Source of the DNA: JAXMHB01 sp046346965 | GTDB taxonomy: Bacteria > Pseudomonadota > Gammaproteobacteria > Xanthomonadales > SZUA-5 | Direction of reading: 5' to 3' | Length of the DNA stretch: 64,000 nt | Assembly (NCBI GenBank): GCA_046346965.1 | Contig: JAXMHB010000008.1 | Coordinates: forward strand, 62,001 to 126,000 | Shown here: positions 33,694-44,120 of the stretch, in pieces | Layout of the letters: each line of letters starts with the position of its first letter | How positions within the stretch are numbered: the stretch's first letter is position 1 | The notes under the pieces: generated by a model | Seen by the model: only the letters and a program-made list of their open reading frames with translations | Told to the model about the DNA's origin: nothing | The model's database searches: none | Position numbers and translations under genes: made by a program

Positions 33694-36600
33694 CCAGATC
33701 GTCACCCTACGCATCAACACGGACTCCCGCGGCGGTGTCGCGGGCGTTCAAGTTGTGCGTCGCGAGCTCACCGGGCTCAGCACCGACGCGGCCCGCGCGG
33801 GCAGCAGCACCAGCGCCAGCCTGTCTGCAGTCGATGCAGTCGCCGGGCGGATGGGCAGCTCCTTCGAGCGCCTGCGCGGCCTGGCGCTCGGGGCGCTCGG
33901 CGCGTTCGCCGGGTTCTCATCGCTGCAGTCAATCTGGAACGCCTCACTGCAGGGCACGATCTCGCAGGAACGCGCCCTCGCGCAGGTTGAGGCTCGCATC
34001 AAGAGCACGGGCGGCGCGGCCGGGCTGACCGCGCCGCAGCTCGCCGGCATGGCCAGTTCGCTGCAGAGTGTGACCACCTACGCCGACGACGCCGTCAGCG
34101 AGATGCAGGCGCTGCTGCTGACGTTCACGAAGGTCAGCGGCGATGTGTTCCCCGCGGCGCAGATGGCGATCCTCAACGTCGCCACCGGCATGGGGACCGA
34201 TCTGAAGTCGGCCGCCATCCAAGTCGGCAAAGCGCTCAACGATCCAGTGCAGGGCCTGACCGCACTCTCGCGCAGTGGCATTCAGTTCAGCGACGCCCAA
34301 GAGGCGACCATCAAGCAGATGGTGGCGATGGGCAACACGGCCGGCGCGCAGCGCGTGATTCTGGCCGAACTGGAGACGCAGTTCGGCGGCGCCGCTGTAG
34401 CCGCCCGCCAGACCTTCGGTGGCGCGCTGCAGGCACTGCAGATCGCGTTCGGTGATCTGTTCGAAGTGTCGGATGGTTTGCCCGATCTGACGGTGCAGAT
34501 CGAGGCCGCGACTGCAGCACTCAAAGACCCGGCAACCGTCGCCGCGGTGCAGCAGCTGGCGGCAACGGTGCTGCAGGCGATCCCGGTGATGGTGAACGGA
34601 TTCGTCGCGGTCGCTCAGCACGGCGGGGAGCTGCTCGTCGTGATCGCGGCAATTGCCGGCGCGCGGGGCCTGGGCGCGCTGATCGCCGCGGCTGGCCAGG
34701 CGCGCGCGGCGCTGCAGACCACGCTGAATTTCGCGTCGATCGGCGCGCAGATTCAGGCGCTGAATTTGCCGATCGTCGGCGCGACCAGCGCCATGAAGGC
34801 CATGACGCTGGCCGGTGATGCCTGGGGCGCGCGGCTGTTGGCGCTGGCGGGTGGCCCGATCCCCGCTGCCATTGCCGCGCTGGCGCCGCTGGCGCTGGCG
34901 ATCAAACAGAATCTGGACGAGCTAGACCGCCTGGAGCGCCGCGGCGCGACCGTCGTCAAGGCGCCCACCGGGTCGATCGGCACCGGCCTGGCCGGCGCGA
35001 CGCGCCCGACCGCGGCAATCGAGCAGGACGTACAGCGGCTGAGCGCACTGATGGACCGCGACCGCGGCCGCGAGCAGGCGATGGAGCGGCACGCCGCGTC
35101 GCTGGAACGCCTGCGCCAGCAGTACATGCGCACCGGTGGCACCGTCACTGAGTGGAATCAGCTGATGGCGCGGTCGAGCGTCGAAGCTGCGGGCGCACGC
35201 GCAGCCAGCACGCAAATGGGCGCGGCGCTCGCCGAGCTGAACCGCATCGGCGCCGACGCGGGCACGGTGCAGGCGCGCCAGGCCGCCGCGGCGACAACGC
35301 TGCGCACGCGCCTGGCTGAGCTTGCGGCGATCGAACAGGCGACGCCGGCCGCCGTCGGCGAAGTGGCGCGGACCCGCGCGGCACTGATCGCGCAGTATCA
35401 GCGCGAGGTCGCATCCATCGGCGGTGTGACCGCAGCAAACCGCACGATTGAACGCTCCCAGCGCGAAGCCGAACGCGCGGAGTCCTCGCGCTCGCAAACG
35501 ATGCGCCGGCTGATCGAGCTGACGCTCGGCGCAACGGCCGCCACCGATCCCGCTGCCGCCGCACTCGACGATTACGCCGATGCCGTGCGCCGCGCCGCCG
35601 ATGCCGGTGGCCGCGCGATCGAGGCGGGCAACAGTCACGCGCAGGTCCAGGCGGCGGTGCGCGACGCCACCGACGCCGCGGCCGCGGCGCTTGATCGCTC
35701 GCTGCAGTCGATCGAGCGCGAAGCCGATGCGCGGGCGCGGGCGGCGGATATCGTCGGGCGGACGCTTGAGTCGCTCGAATTGGAAGCGCGCATGGCCGGT
35801 CTGTCGGCCCGCGAGCGCGTGATTTTGACGCTGACTCTCGAAGCAGAGGAGCGTATTCGTGACGAGTTGAACCGCGGTATCGAGCGCAGCAAGACGCTGA
35901 CGGAGGAAGAGCGGAAAGCGCTTGTTGATCGCGCCAATGCCGCAATGGACGGCATCGATGCGGCGCGGGCGAATGAGGACGCGCTGAACTCGCTGCGGCA
36001 AACCGGCGTGAACGTGTTTGGCGACCTTGCCAACGCAACCACCGATTGGGTGATGCGTGGCGGCCGGGACTTCAAGTCTTTCTTCGGCGACGTGGTATCC
36101 GGATTCAAGCGGATGCTGGCCGACATCATTTCCCAATCGCTTCGCGCCCGGCTTGGTCAAACCTTTGGCAGCGCGTTTGGATTGGGTGGAACGGGTGCCG
36201 CAGCCGCTGCGCCTGGCGCGGGAATGATGGGAAATTTGCTGGGCGGCATCACGGGCGGCGGCGGCATTGTCGGCAATCTGCTCGGCGGCACCTTCGGCGC
36301 AGTCGGCGGCATGCTCGCCGGCTTCGGCGGCGCCCTCGGTGGTTTTGGTGCGGGGCTCACTGTCGCCGGCAATGCCGGCTTGTTGGCCGCTGGGCAGTTC
36401 GGCGTCGCGCAGCTGGCCGCGGGCAATCTCGCGGTGGGCCTGGGCTCCTTGGTGCCGGTGATCGGCGCTATCGCCGCGGCGGTGGGTATCGTCAATCAGA
36501 TCTCGGGCGGGCGCCTGCTGGGCACCAGCTATCGCGCCGAGTCGTCGACGTCGACTTTATCGCTGGGCGCTGACGGTGGCGACGCATCGCAGACCATCCG

Positions 36601-39022
36601 TGAAGTGCGCCAGCGCTCGCTGTTCCGGGGCCGGCAGTGGCGTAATCGCTCAGTCGACGCCAGCGACGAAGCCGTCCAGGCCGCCAGTCAGCTGTTCGAC
36701 GCGGTCCGCAAAGTGATGGTGGAAGCGGCCCGCGCGATGCAGGGCGAGGCGCCTGGCATGATCAGCGCAGCCCTGCGAACGGTGCAGGAGTTCGACAAGG
36801 ACGGGAAAGTCAAAGCCACAAAGTACTTCGTCGATGTGCTCGGGCGGACCTGGGAAGAGGCAACCGCTGAGGCCGCGTCGACACGTATCACCGCCGAGGG
36901 CCTGATCGCGACGATTGACGCGGTACTCGGGACCACGGCGGATGCGGCCAGTGCTGCGATCGGCAACACCGTCGCCGACGCCTTTGCCGGCGCCGACGGC
37001 GGCATCCGTGCCGCTGGCTCTGCGTTCGACTCGGCGATCAAGAGCGTGGGCGCCGCGGTCGGCGAAGCATCGGCGATCGCCGAGCGCTGGCGCGACGATG
37101 CCGCCACGCTCATGGATGGCGCGCAGATGCTGCTCGCTGCGGCGACCGATATCCGCGCCGGTACCGGGCTGCTCGGCGAGGGCGGATCGCTGACGGCGAT
37201 CACCGCGCTGATCGAAGACCTGGCCGCCGAGGGCGAGTCGCTGACCGCTGCCTATGCGCGCGTGTCGGCATCGACAAAGCTGTGGGAAGAGGCGCTTGCG
37301 CTATCGGGCGTCGCGGTCGATCAGACGCGCGAGCAGCTGGTGCGATTCGCGACCGATATCACGACGGCCGCAGGCGGGATCGAGCGCGCGCAGGCACTGT
37401 GGACCGGGTACTTCAGCCGCTTCTTTAGCGACGAAGAACGGCGTGCGCTGGCGCTGACTCGGGCGCAGGCGCGGCAGGGTTCGGAGTTCTCCGACATCGG
37501 CTTGAACGCGAGCGACTTCGCCGGTGCCGACGCCATCCAGCGCTTCCGCCAACTGTTTGAAGCCGCGCTCCCGACATTGGGCGCCGAAGCCATCGTGCAG
37601 TGGCTCGAAGCCGGCGATGCGCTCGGCGCGGTCATCGACCTGCAGGGCACCTACAACGAAGTGCTGCAGACGACCGTTTCGACGCTGGGCGACATCATGT
37701 CGGGCGTGGAAGAGCAGATCGCCTCGTTTGCGCCGCCCCAGACATTCGCGCAGCGCATCGATGCGATCACCGCGTCGATCGATCAGCTGATCAAGGAAGC
37801 GGTGCGGCTGGGCGCGACCGAAGAGCAGATCGCGCGCATCCGCCTGCTGGGCACCCTGCGGGTGAATGAAGTGCTGCAAGAGCAGCAGCGCGCGATGGAC
37901 GAGTACTCGCAATTCATTGCCGGATTCCGCAACGAGGATGCAGGGCTCAGCGAGTTCCAGCAGGCCGTGCGCCGCGTCGAGCGCGAAACGCAAGCCGCGA
38001 CCAACCGGGCAAACGAGCTGGCTCGCTCGGCCGGCCTGGCCGGTGCGGCTGAATCCGATCTGGTGCTGATCCAGCGGCGCGGCGCCGAGCAGATCGCCGA
38101 GGCCGCGGCGCAGCTGGAAGCATCCATCGTCTCGCTGGCGGATCAGCTGGGCTACGCCGCCGAGCAGGCCACTGATGCCACTGCCGCCTACGGCTCGGAT
38201 CTCGGATTCGTCCACTGGCTCGAACAGCAGCGCCAGGCCATCGCCAATGCGCCGGTCATCGACCCGCAGCGTTTCGGCCTGGCCAATCGGCTGGCGGCAC
38301 AGGCCCGCGAGCTGGCGGAGTTCAGCGGCGCCGCGGTCACGGAGACGCTGGCGCGGTTGCGCATCCCGTTCGATCGCCTTGTCGGCGATCTGGGCGTCGA
38401 TATCGAGCGTCTGGGCTCGCCGGAGATCATGGACCGCCTGGTGCAGGCATCGCGCACGCTCGGCATTGACGTGCTGGATGCCGCGCGGCAGCTCGGGCGC
38501 AATGTCGGAGAGTTGAGCGATGCCACGTCGCTGATCAACGACGCCTTCGAAAGAGCACTGGAGCGCTTGCCCGAGAACGTGCGCAACAGCCTGGACCCAC
38601 TGTTCCGCGCCTATGAAGGCGCGACGACGGCCGAGGGCCGGGCGAGCGCACGTAGCAACCTGGTCAACGCCATTGACCAGCTGCCGCCACAGCTGCGCGC
38701 GCTGCTGGCGCCGTTCCTGGCCGAGATCAATTCCAGCGCGCTGGCCGAGCAACAGCTGGGCGCCGCCGAGCAAGCCAACCGCTATCTGTCGGTGTCGGTG
38801 GACCACCTCGCCGAGATCCGGCGCGTGCTGTCGCAGCCGACGCCGGTGCCGGCCGTCCGTGTGGGCGAAAAGGCCGGCGCGCAGGGCTCGGGCGACGCCG
38901 CCATTCTGCGCGAGATCCTGCTAGAGAATCGCCGCCTCAACGGCCAGGTCGAAGAGCTGCGCTCGACGATCCGCCGCATGCAGGACAACGCCGTCACCGG
39001 CCGCAACGGGGTGTCGGCATGA
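33686..39022 (+). CDS. Tail tape measure protein
   Basis: 1778 residues; its length sets tail length. The N-terminal ~250 residues contain the conserved tape-measure block (LKSAAIQVGKALNDPVQGLT, ALSRSGIQFSDAQEATIKQ). Long Ala/Glu/Arg coiled coils follow, with a Gly/Ala-rich hydrophobic stretch at ~850-950 that could span a membrane during DNA entry. The GTG at 33686 (VTDQIVTLRINTDS) is preferred over an earlier in-frame start because that lies inside the chaperone extension. Confidence 0.92.
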   Translation: MTDQIVTLRINTDSRGGVAGVQVVRRELTGLSTDAARAGSSTSASLSAVDAVAGRMGSSFERLRGLALGALGAFAGFSSLQSIWNASLQGTISQERALAQVEARIKSTGGAAGLTAPQLAGMASSLQSVTTYADDAVSEMQALLLTFTKVSGDVFPAAQMAILNVATGMGTDLKSAAIQVGKALNDPVQGLTALSRSGIQFSDAQEATIKQMVAMGNTAGAQRVILAELETQFGGAAVAARQTFGGALQALQIAFGDLFEVSDGLPDLTVQIEAATAALKDPATVAAVQQLAATVLQAIPVMVNGFVAVAQHGGELLVVIAAIAGARGLGALIAAAGQARAALQTTLNFASIGAQIQALNLPIVGATSAMKAMTLAGDAWGARLLALAGGPIPAAIAALAPLALAIKQNLDELDRLERRGATVVKAPTGSIGTGLAGATRPTAAIEQDVQRLSALMDRDRGREQAMERHAASLERLRQQYMRTGGTVTEWNQLMARSSVEAAGARAASTQMGAALAELNRIGADAGTVQARQAAAATTLRTRLAELAAIEQATPAAVGEVARTRAALIAQYQREVASIGGVTAANRTIERSQREAERAESSRSQTMRRLIELTLGATAATDPAAAALDDYADAVRRAADAGGRAIEAGNSHAQVQAAVRDATDAAAAALDRSLQSIEREADARARAADIVGRTLESLELEARMAGLSARERVILTLTLEAEERIRDELNRGIERSKTLTEEERKALVDRANAAMDGIDAARANEDALNSLRQTGVNVFGDLANATTDWVMRGGRDFKSFFGDVVSGFKRMLADIISQSLRARLGQTFGSAFGLGGTGAAAAAPGAGMMGNLLGGITGGGGIVGNLLGGTFGAVGGMLAGFGGALGGFGAGLTVAGNAGLLAAGQFGVAQLAAGNLAVGLGSLVPVIGAIAAAVGIVNQISGGRLLGTSYRAESSTSTLSLGADGGDASQTIREVRQRSLFRGRQWRNRSVDASDEAVQAASQLFDAVRKVMVEAARAMQGEAPGMISAALRTVQEFDKDGKVKATKYFVDVLGRTWEEATAEAASTRITAEGLIATIDAVLGTTADAASAAIGNTVADAFAGADGGIRAAGSAFDSAIKSVGAAVGEASAIAERWRDDAATLMDGAQMLLAAATDIRAGTGLLGEGGSLTAITALIEDLAAEGESLTAAYARVSASTKLWEEALALSGVAVDQTREQLVRFATDITTAAGGIERAQALWTGYFSRFFSDEERRALALTRAQARQGSEFSDIGLNASDFAGADAIQRFRQLFEAALPTLGAEAIVQWLEAGDALGAVIDLQGTYNEVLQTTVSTLGDIMSGVEEQIASFAPPQTFAQRIDAITASIDQLIKEAVRLGATEEQIARIRLLGTLRVNEVLQEQQRAMDEYSQFIAGFRNEDAGLSEFQQAVRRVERETQAATNRANELARSAGLAGAAESDLVLIQRRGAEQIAEAAAQLEASIVSLADQLGYAAEQATDATAAYGSDLGFVHWLEQQRQAIANAPVIDPQRFGLANRLAAQARELAEFSGAAVTETLARLRIPFDRLVGDLGVDIERLGSPEIMDRLVQASRTLGIDVLDAARQLGRNVGELSDATSLINDAFERALERLPENVRNSLDPLFRAYEGATTAEGRASARSNLVNAIDQLPPQLRALLAPFLAEINSSALAEQQLGAAEQANRYLSVSVDHLAEIRRVLSQPTPVPAVRVGEKAGAQGSGDAAILREILLENRRLNGQVEELRSTIRRMQDNAVTGRNGVSA

Positions 39023-40887
39023 TGACGCTGCTGGCCGTGATCGCCGGCCCAACCGGCATCGGCGTGCGCTATGAGGGCACAGCCCACTACGCCACGCTGC
39101 CGACCGACACGCCTGCGAACCAGCTGTTCGGTGCACGGCTGCTGCAGGCCGTCTATGAACGCGCGGTGTCCTTCGTGGTGTGGACGCGCGCGACCACCGC
39201 GGCGCCCGTCAGCGAGTTGGTGCTGATCAACCGCGATGGAGCCCTGGACACGTGGCCGGAGTACTCGTGGCGCGGTGTGCAGATCACGCTGAAGCTGGTG
39301 GCGCAGCGCGCCGCATACAGCACGGCAACCACCGTCGGGCAGGTGACCGTCGAGCGCTGCGGCGCGAGCGGCCAAAGCCGCATCCGGCTGGTCTGCCGGA
39401 GCGCCCTGGAGCGGATGGCGAAGCCGATCACGCGCACGTACTCCCAGAGCATTGCGAACGAGCAGCTGCGCGGGCAGACGCGGCCCATCACCCTGGGTCA
39501 CGTGCGCTGGTCGGACCCGCGGCCGCAGCGTCTGCACTCGGTGTCCTCGCGCGGCCTCTACGACGTCGCCGACGACATCTACGAAGCGCTTGTCGAAGTG
39601 CGCAGCCGCGGTGCGCTGCAGACCGAGCAGCCGGCGCCGCTGCTGCCGACGGGCGGCTTTTTCGCCGACATTGACCAGTGCTTTGGCTTTCACTACGGGC
39701 AGCAGCTGTACAAGCTGGCAGCCGAAGTGCGCGGGCAACTTCGCCGCGGCGCGCAGCTGGTCGCCAGTCCCACGTTCCCGACCGGCACTGGTGGCGATCC
39801 GGATGATTTCGACGTGCTCGAAGGCGGCGCCGGGGCAGTGACGTGGCTGGGCGCTGGCAGCGTGCAGATCGATGGCGATGGCACGGCTCCGACATACGTG
39901 GCGCAAGATCTGTCGCTGACTGCTGGCGCTCTCTATCAGATCGAGCTGGAAGTGGTTGCGCAGACCGGCACCGCGACGCTGTTTTACGGGTCGGCCCATG
40001 TTCGGGATTTTGAGACAGTCGGCTTGCGCACGCTGGTTGCCACGTTCACCGCGACGGCGACTGCGGACGTGCGCGTGGGCTACGACACCGGCGCCGCTGG
40101 ATCGCTGCAGATCGCGGCCGTCCGTGTGTACCGCGTCTATCGCAGGGACTCGCTCAGCGAGATCCTGCGTTTCATCGCGAGTCGCTGCGATCTGACTGAC
40201 GCCGACATCGATCTGACCGCGTGCGCGGCGATTGAGAGCGAGACGCCCTATCGCCTGGCATTCGCCACTACGAGCGAGTTCAACGGCGACGCACTGGCCC
40301 GCCTCGCCGCGCAGAGCTACGGGTGCGCGCTGTACCAGTCCCGCAGCGGCAAGCTGGTCCCAATTCGCCTCGCTGCGCCTGCAGCCTCGCCCGACTATGA
40401 GATCCCGGCGCGACTGATTGTCGGGGAGATCGAGCGCGAGCCGGACGATGCGCCGGGGCTGTCGACGCGGCTGAACTGGGGCCGCAACTATCAGCGCCAC
40501 GCCGACGACGACATGTCCGGCATCACCGATGCGGATCTCCGCGCGCAGCTGGCGCGCGAGGTGTCGACGGTCACCACGACGGTGACGCTGCATGCCAACT
40601 ATGCGGACGCTGCCGAGCGCGCGCCGATCGAGACGCTGCTGAGTGATGTCGGCGACGCGCAGGACGAGATCGATCGCGTCTGCGGGCTGTACACGGTGGC
40701 GCGCTCGTTCTGGACGCTGCGCGTGCGCACCGACCGGGCAATGGACTCGTATCTGATCGAGCCGGGGCAGACGCTGCGGATCACGCATCCGCGCGCTGGC
40801 CTGGCTGGCGGGAAGCTGGTGCGGGTGGTGCTGGCGCGTAGCCAGTTCGTCGGTGGTGGTGGCGTGGAATTGGTGGTGTGGGGATGA
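39019..40887 (+). CDS. Tail tip / baseplate structural protein
   Basis: 622 residues, following the tape measure with an ATGA overlap. Residues 1-200 are beta-rich (ITLKLVAQRAAYSTATTVGQ); a carbohydrate-binding-like beta sandwich lies at ~265-370. The C-terminal 250 residues include RPDDAPGLSTRLNWGRNYQRH-type text and end in a hydrophobic LAGGKLVRVVLARSQFVGGG. Position implies a distal tail or hub protein; no firm family match. Confidence 0.65.
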   Translation: MMTLLAVIAGPTGIGVRYEGTAHYATLPTDTPANQLFGARLLQAVYERAVSFVVWTRATTAAPVSELVLINRDGALDTWPEYSWRGVQITLKLVAQRAAYSTATTVGQVTVERCGASGQSRIRLVCRSALERMAKPITRTYSQSIANEQLRGQTRPITLGHVRWSDPRPQRLHSVSSRGLYDVADDIYEALVEVRSRGALQTEQPAPLLPTGGFFADIDQCFGFHYGQQLYKLAAEVRGQLRRGAQLVASPTFPTGTGGDPDDFDVLEGGAGAVTWLGAGSVQIDGDGTAPTYVAQDLSLTAGALYQIELEVVAQTGTATLFYGSAHVRDFETVGLRTLVATFTATATADVRVGYDTGAAGSLQIAAVRVYRVYRRDSLSEILRFIASRCDLTDADIDLTACAAIESETPYRLAFATTSEFNGDALARLAAQSYGCALYQSRSGKLVPIRLAAPAASPDYEIPARLIVGEIEREPDDAPGLSTRLNWGRNYQRHADDDMSGITDADLRAQLAREVSTVTTTVTLHANYADAAERAPIETLLSDVGDAQDEIDRVCGLYTVARSFWTLRVRTDRAMDSYLIEPGQTLRITHPRAGLAGGKLVRVVLARSQFVGGGGVELVVWG

Positions 40888-41126
40888 GTATGCGCGATGA
40901 CCGATGGGTGCTGGAGCTGGTTCGCAATGGGTCGCTACAGCGGCTGCTGGTACTGGCTGTGAACCTTCGGTTCAGCGGGCTACTGATGGGCGTGCTGGCG
41001 ATGCTGCTTGTTGAAGGCTGGATTGCCCGCGTTGGGATCGGCGTTTGGCTGGCGCTTTACGTTGCGCAGTGGGTGGGGCTGCGCGCGCAGTGCCAGCTGC
41101 TGCTGAACAAGCTCGAAGGGCGCTGA
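40884..41126 (+). CDS. Small phage membrane protein
   Basis: 80 residues with two hydrophobic helices (FSGLLMGVLAMLLVEGWIA and VGIGVWLALYVAQWVGLRA). It overlaps the upstream stop (ATGA) and abuts the next gene. It lies inside the tail module. Its role is unknown; a holin-like function is possible but unsupported. Confidence 0.6.
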   Translation: MSMRDDRWVLELVRNGSLQRLLVLAVNLRFSGLLMGVLAMLLVEGWIARVGIGVWLALYVAQWVGLRAQCQLLLNKLEGR

Positions 41127-41127
41127 C

Positions 41128-41979
41128 ATGGCCACGATCATCAGCGCAACCAACTTCGCCGACGCTGCCGGCGTCACGTTCTCCGTGCTCACCGGCACGA
41201 TGTCGCTGCCGCTGACGCAGCTGCAGCGGCCGTTCGGCGATGGCCTGGCGCGCGGCGCAACATCCGGTTTTCCGGTGCTGATTTTCGAGGTGGATCTGGG
41301 CCAGGAGCGCGACATCATTTCGCTCGGTCTGTTGGGCATGAACGGCGAGGGTGCCGGCGTCCAATTTGCGTTGTTCAACGGCGCTGGTGGCACGTCCCCT
41401 GTGCTGCCTTACACGCTGGTGGAGTGGTTCGAGGCGTGGCGTATGCCGTTCTCGCCGGCCTGTTGGCTGCATGCCACTACAGCGCCCTGGCGCGCGCGCT
41501 ACGTGCGCATCCGGATCGATATCTATGAAGTCAGCGGGTCGCTGCCCGCCTTCGTGGATATGCGTCGCCTGTGGGTTGGCGGCGGTGCGCTGGTCGCCGG
41601 TGGTGTATCGCGCCGCTGGACGCTCGATTTTGTGGACGCGAGCCAGGTCGACCGCGCGCCCCGCGGCGGCGCCTATGGCGAGCAGCAGGCGCGCTGGCGC
41701 CGCGCGCGTTTTGGGCTGCAGCGCCAAGGCGCCGAAACGATGATCGGCGATGGTGCGCTTGACGGTGCTGGCGGCGTCTGGACCGAGCTCGCCGCGGCCG
41801 GCAAAGCGCAGGAGATCGTGGTGGCGCCGCGTGCACACGAGACCTCCGATCAGCTGCGCTACTGGCAGACGCTGCTGGGCGTTGCGACCGAGTGGTCGCC
41901 CCTGGTGAATGACTCGGGCGAGATCTACGGACTCGAGTCCGCCGCGGTGGAAGAGACGTTGATGGAGGCGCTGTCGTGA
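41128..41979 (+). CDS. Tail-tip protein of unknown family
   Basis: 283 residues. Beta-rich N-terminal half (ATNFADAAGVTFSVLTGTMS; FEVDLGQERDIISLGLLGMN) with a galactose-binding-like feel (RARYVRIRIDIYEVSG), then a mixed C-terminal half with YWQTLLGVATEWSPL. The order after the distal tail protein suggests a tip component or receptor adaptor. Confidence 0.55.
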   Translation: MATIISATNFADAAGVTFSVLTGTMSLPLTQLQRPFGDGLARGATSGFPVLIFEVDLGQERDIISLGLLGMNGEGAGVQFALFNGAGGTSPVLPYTLVEWFEAWRMPFSPACWLHATTAPWRARYVRIRIDIYEVSGSLPAFVDMRRLWVGGGALVAGGVSRRWTLDFVDASQVDRAPRGGAYGEQQARWRRARFGLQRQGAETMIGDGALDGAGGVWTELAAAGKAQEIVVAPRAHETSDQLRYWQTLLGVATEWSPLVNDSGEIYGLESAAVEETLMEALS

Positions 41980-42350
41980 GGGATCGAGCAACGATCTATG
42001 CGGTGGAAGGCGACACCTGGCAGTGGGTGTTCCAGTGTAAGGACGGCAACGGCGCGGCCTACGATTTCGGCACGCAGCAGGCAGTGATGCAGCTGCGTCG
42101 CTCGATCGGCGACGCCACGCCGTTCGCCGATCTGACTGTCGGCTCCGGCATTGAGATGGACACCCCGGATGTGGGGTCGATCCGGGTCAGCGTGCCGAGC
42201 AATTTGACCGCTGGTGTTTGCCGTGGCGCACCGACTGTGGAAGTGCTCACCGAGCTGAAGCTGGCAAACGCGGCCGACCCGCCCGTGGTCACGACGCTGA
42301 GCGCGCTGCGCGTGGTGGTGATGCGCGCCGGCACAAAGGTGACCGCATGA
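41976..42350 (+). CDS. Small tail-associated beta protein
   Basis: 124 residues from a GTG that overlaps the preceding stop. The sequence (IYAVEGDTWQWVFQCKDGNG, LTELKLANAADPPVVTTLSA) is consistent with an Ig-like beta sandwich of the type found between tip and fibre genes. Its stop overlaps the fibre gene start (ATGA). Confidence 0.55.
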   Translation: MRDRATIYAVEGDTWQWVFQCKDGNGAAYDFGTQQAVMQLRRSIGDATPFADLTVGSGIEMDTPDVGSIRVSVPSNLTAGVCRGAPTVEVLTELKLANAADPPVVTTLSALRVVVMRAGTKVTA

Positions 42351-43552
42351 GCATCGAAACGATCATCGTCCAGGTCGAGCAGCCGACGGTAGTTGTGCGC
42401 ACCGGCGTGCCGGGCCCGGAAGGCCCGCCCGGTACCGCTGAGGGCGATGTCGCCGGCCCCGCCGCATCCATCGACGGCGAGCTCCCCGTATTCGACGGCG
42501 GGACCGGCAAGCGCCTGAAGCGGGGCACGTACACGCTGGCCACGCTGCTGGCCACCGCGCGAGATCGCGCTACGCATACCGGCACGCAGCTGGCGGCAAC
42601 GATCAGCGATTTCGCGGCCGGGGTCGGCGCGCTACTCAGCTGGTCTGCGATCAGCGGCAAACCAACCACGTTTGACCCAACTGCCCATAAGTCCAGCCAC
42701 GCCACGGGCGGCAGCGATGCGCTGACGGCGGCCGATATCGGCGCGGCCTCGGCCACCCACAAATCGAGCCACGCTACGGGCGGCAGCGATGCACTGACCG
42801 CGGCCGACATCGGCGCTGCCGCGGCGTCGCATACGCACGCGCTGTCGGCGCTGACGCAGAGTGGGGCGATTACAGGGCAGGCAGTGGTGTGGAACGGCAC
42901 AGCGTGGGCCCCGGCGACGATCAGTGCCGGACTTCCCGTGGCCTACACCGCGGCGTCGGGTGTGGTGCCGATCGACATCACTGCGCACAGCAGCGGAACC
43001 ACAGGGTTTCGGCTGGCGCGAGGCTCAAATCTTCGTATGGAGCTTGGGGTGACCGCGGACATTCCCCAGCTCCGGCTGCAGGATGCGTACAGCTCGTCTG
43101 GTGGTCTGCTCATCCAGACCGTTTACGGATCTCCTGCATTCTTCGTTAACGGCACGCGAGTGCTTGACCTATCGACAGCTGCAGCGATGTTCGGTGGTGT
43201 GTCGGCAATCACGGTAGGCAATGCGTTCGGCGCCGGCGCAACGTACGAGGTCTGCGCCCCCACCGGGGACTACGGATACGCCTCGCTGAACCTACGCGTG
43301 CGGGGCGGCGCCGGGCAGGCATCGGCAACGTCCGCGGCGCGGCACGGCGGCAGTCTGGCTCTAGAGGGTGGTGCAGCGGGTACGTTCGCCGGGCAGGCGG
43401 GCAACGGCGGCGACGTCACGATTCGCGGAGGCGCTCCCACTGGCGGCGGCACTCGCGGCCGAGTGTTCGTGCTCGATCTCCCCACGTCTGACCCGCATGT
43501 GGCGGGTCAGCTGTGGCTTAGCGGTTCAACCCCTCAGATATCGGCAGGGTGA
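42347..43552 (+). CDS. Tail fibre-like protein with collagen-like and direct repeats
   Basis: 401 residues. A short collagen-like GVPGPEGPPG (residues ~22-31) precedes a helical segment. The motif HKSSHATGGSDALTAADIG occurs twice in tandem (~105-145). The C-terminal third is Gly/Ala-rich beta (GGSLALEGGAAGTFAGQAGN). The ATG at 42347 (MSIETIIVQ) is preferred to an upstream out-of-context start. Host recognition is the likely role. Confidence 0.75.
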   Translation: MSIETIIVQVEQPTVVVRTGVPGPEGPPGTAEGDVAGPAASIDGELPVFDGGTGKRLKRGTYTLATLLATARDRATHTGTQLAATISDFAAGVGALLSWSAISGKPTTFDPTAHKSSHATGGSDALTAADIGAASATHKSSHATGGSDALTAADIGAAAASHTHALSALTQSGAITGQAVVWNGTAWAPATISAGLPVAYTAASGVVPIDITAHSSGTTGFRLARGSNLRMELGVTADIPQLRLQDAYSSSGGLLIQTVYGSPAFFVNGTRVLDLSTAAAMFGGVSAITVGNAFGAGATYEVCAPTGDYGYASLNLRVRGGAGQASATSAARHGGSLALEGGAAGTFAGQAGNGGDVTIRGGAPTGGGTRGRVFVLDLPTSDPHVAGQLWLSGSTPQISAG

Positions 43553-43555
43553 TTC

Positions 43556-43978
43556 ATGGGACTGAAGAAGGCACTTCGTAATCCGGTGACGGGCATCGTG
43601 TCCGAACGCTGGCACGTGTTCGATTTGCGGATTCAGCCGCTGAATGGAGCAGCGCTGGTCGTGCTGGGCGGCTGGGGCTCGGATGAGCTGTATGCGCAGG
43701 GATACGCACCGGCCGATACGCGCGTGTTCGAGCTCCCGCGGGACGTCTTCTTGCCTATGGCCTTGGCGGCGCCGAGTGGCTCGACGGTTTACGGATCAGT
43801 TGCTCGGCCCCTGTATCAGCACATCGTGACCGCGCGCCGGCAGGTTCCCGTCGGATCGGTGCGTGCGGACGATGTGCTCACCCTGCCAGGGGGCGAGACC
43901 GTGGGGGTCGATCAGATCGATACCACCGGCCCTGTTCCGACGATCCCCAGCGAGTTCGCCGGGGCTGAGATGGTGTAG
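43556..43978 (+). CDS. Hypothetical protein downstream of the tail fibre
   Basis: 140 residues, starting MGLKKALRNPVTGIVSERWH, with a mixed alpha/beta composition. It begins 3 bases after the fibre stop and so is probably a fibre chaperone or tip protein; no family recognised. Confidence 0.5.
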   Translation: MGLKKALRNPVTGIVSERWHVFDLRIQPLNGAALVVLGGWGSDELYAQGYAPADTRVFELPRDVFLPMALAAPSGSTVYGSVARPLYQHIVTARRQVPVGSVRADDVLTLPGGETVGVDQIDTTGPVPTIPSEFAGAEMV

Positions 43979-44120
43979 CGCAAGAAAAAGAGGAGCGCCC
44001 GCCGAGCTGTTGGAGCAGCCCGGCGAGCCTCGATCCACTGACGAAGCCAGTGAACCAAGCCAGGGCTCCCCACACCGCGCGGTGCAGGGGCGAGGCTACA
44101 CAACCCCTAAGAGGTTCACC

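Noticed and set aside
40884..41126. Phage holin
   Set aside because: Two helices and small size fit, but there is no endolysin or spanin nearby and the gene is embedded in the tail module.
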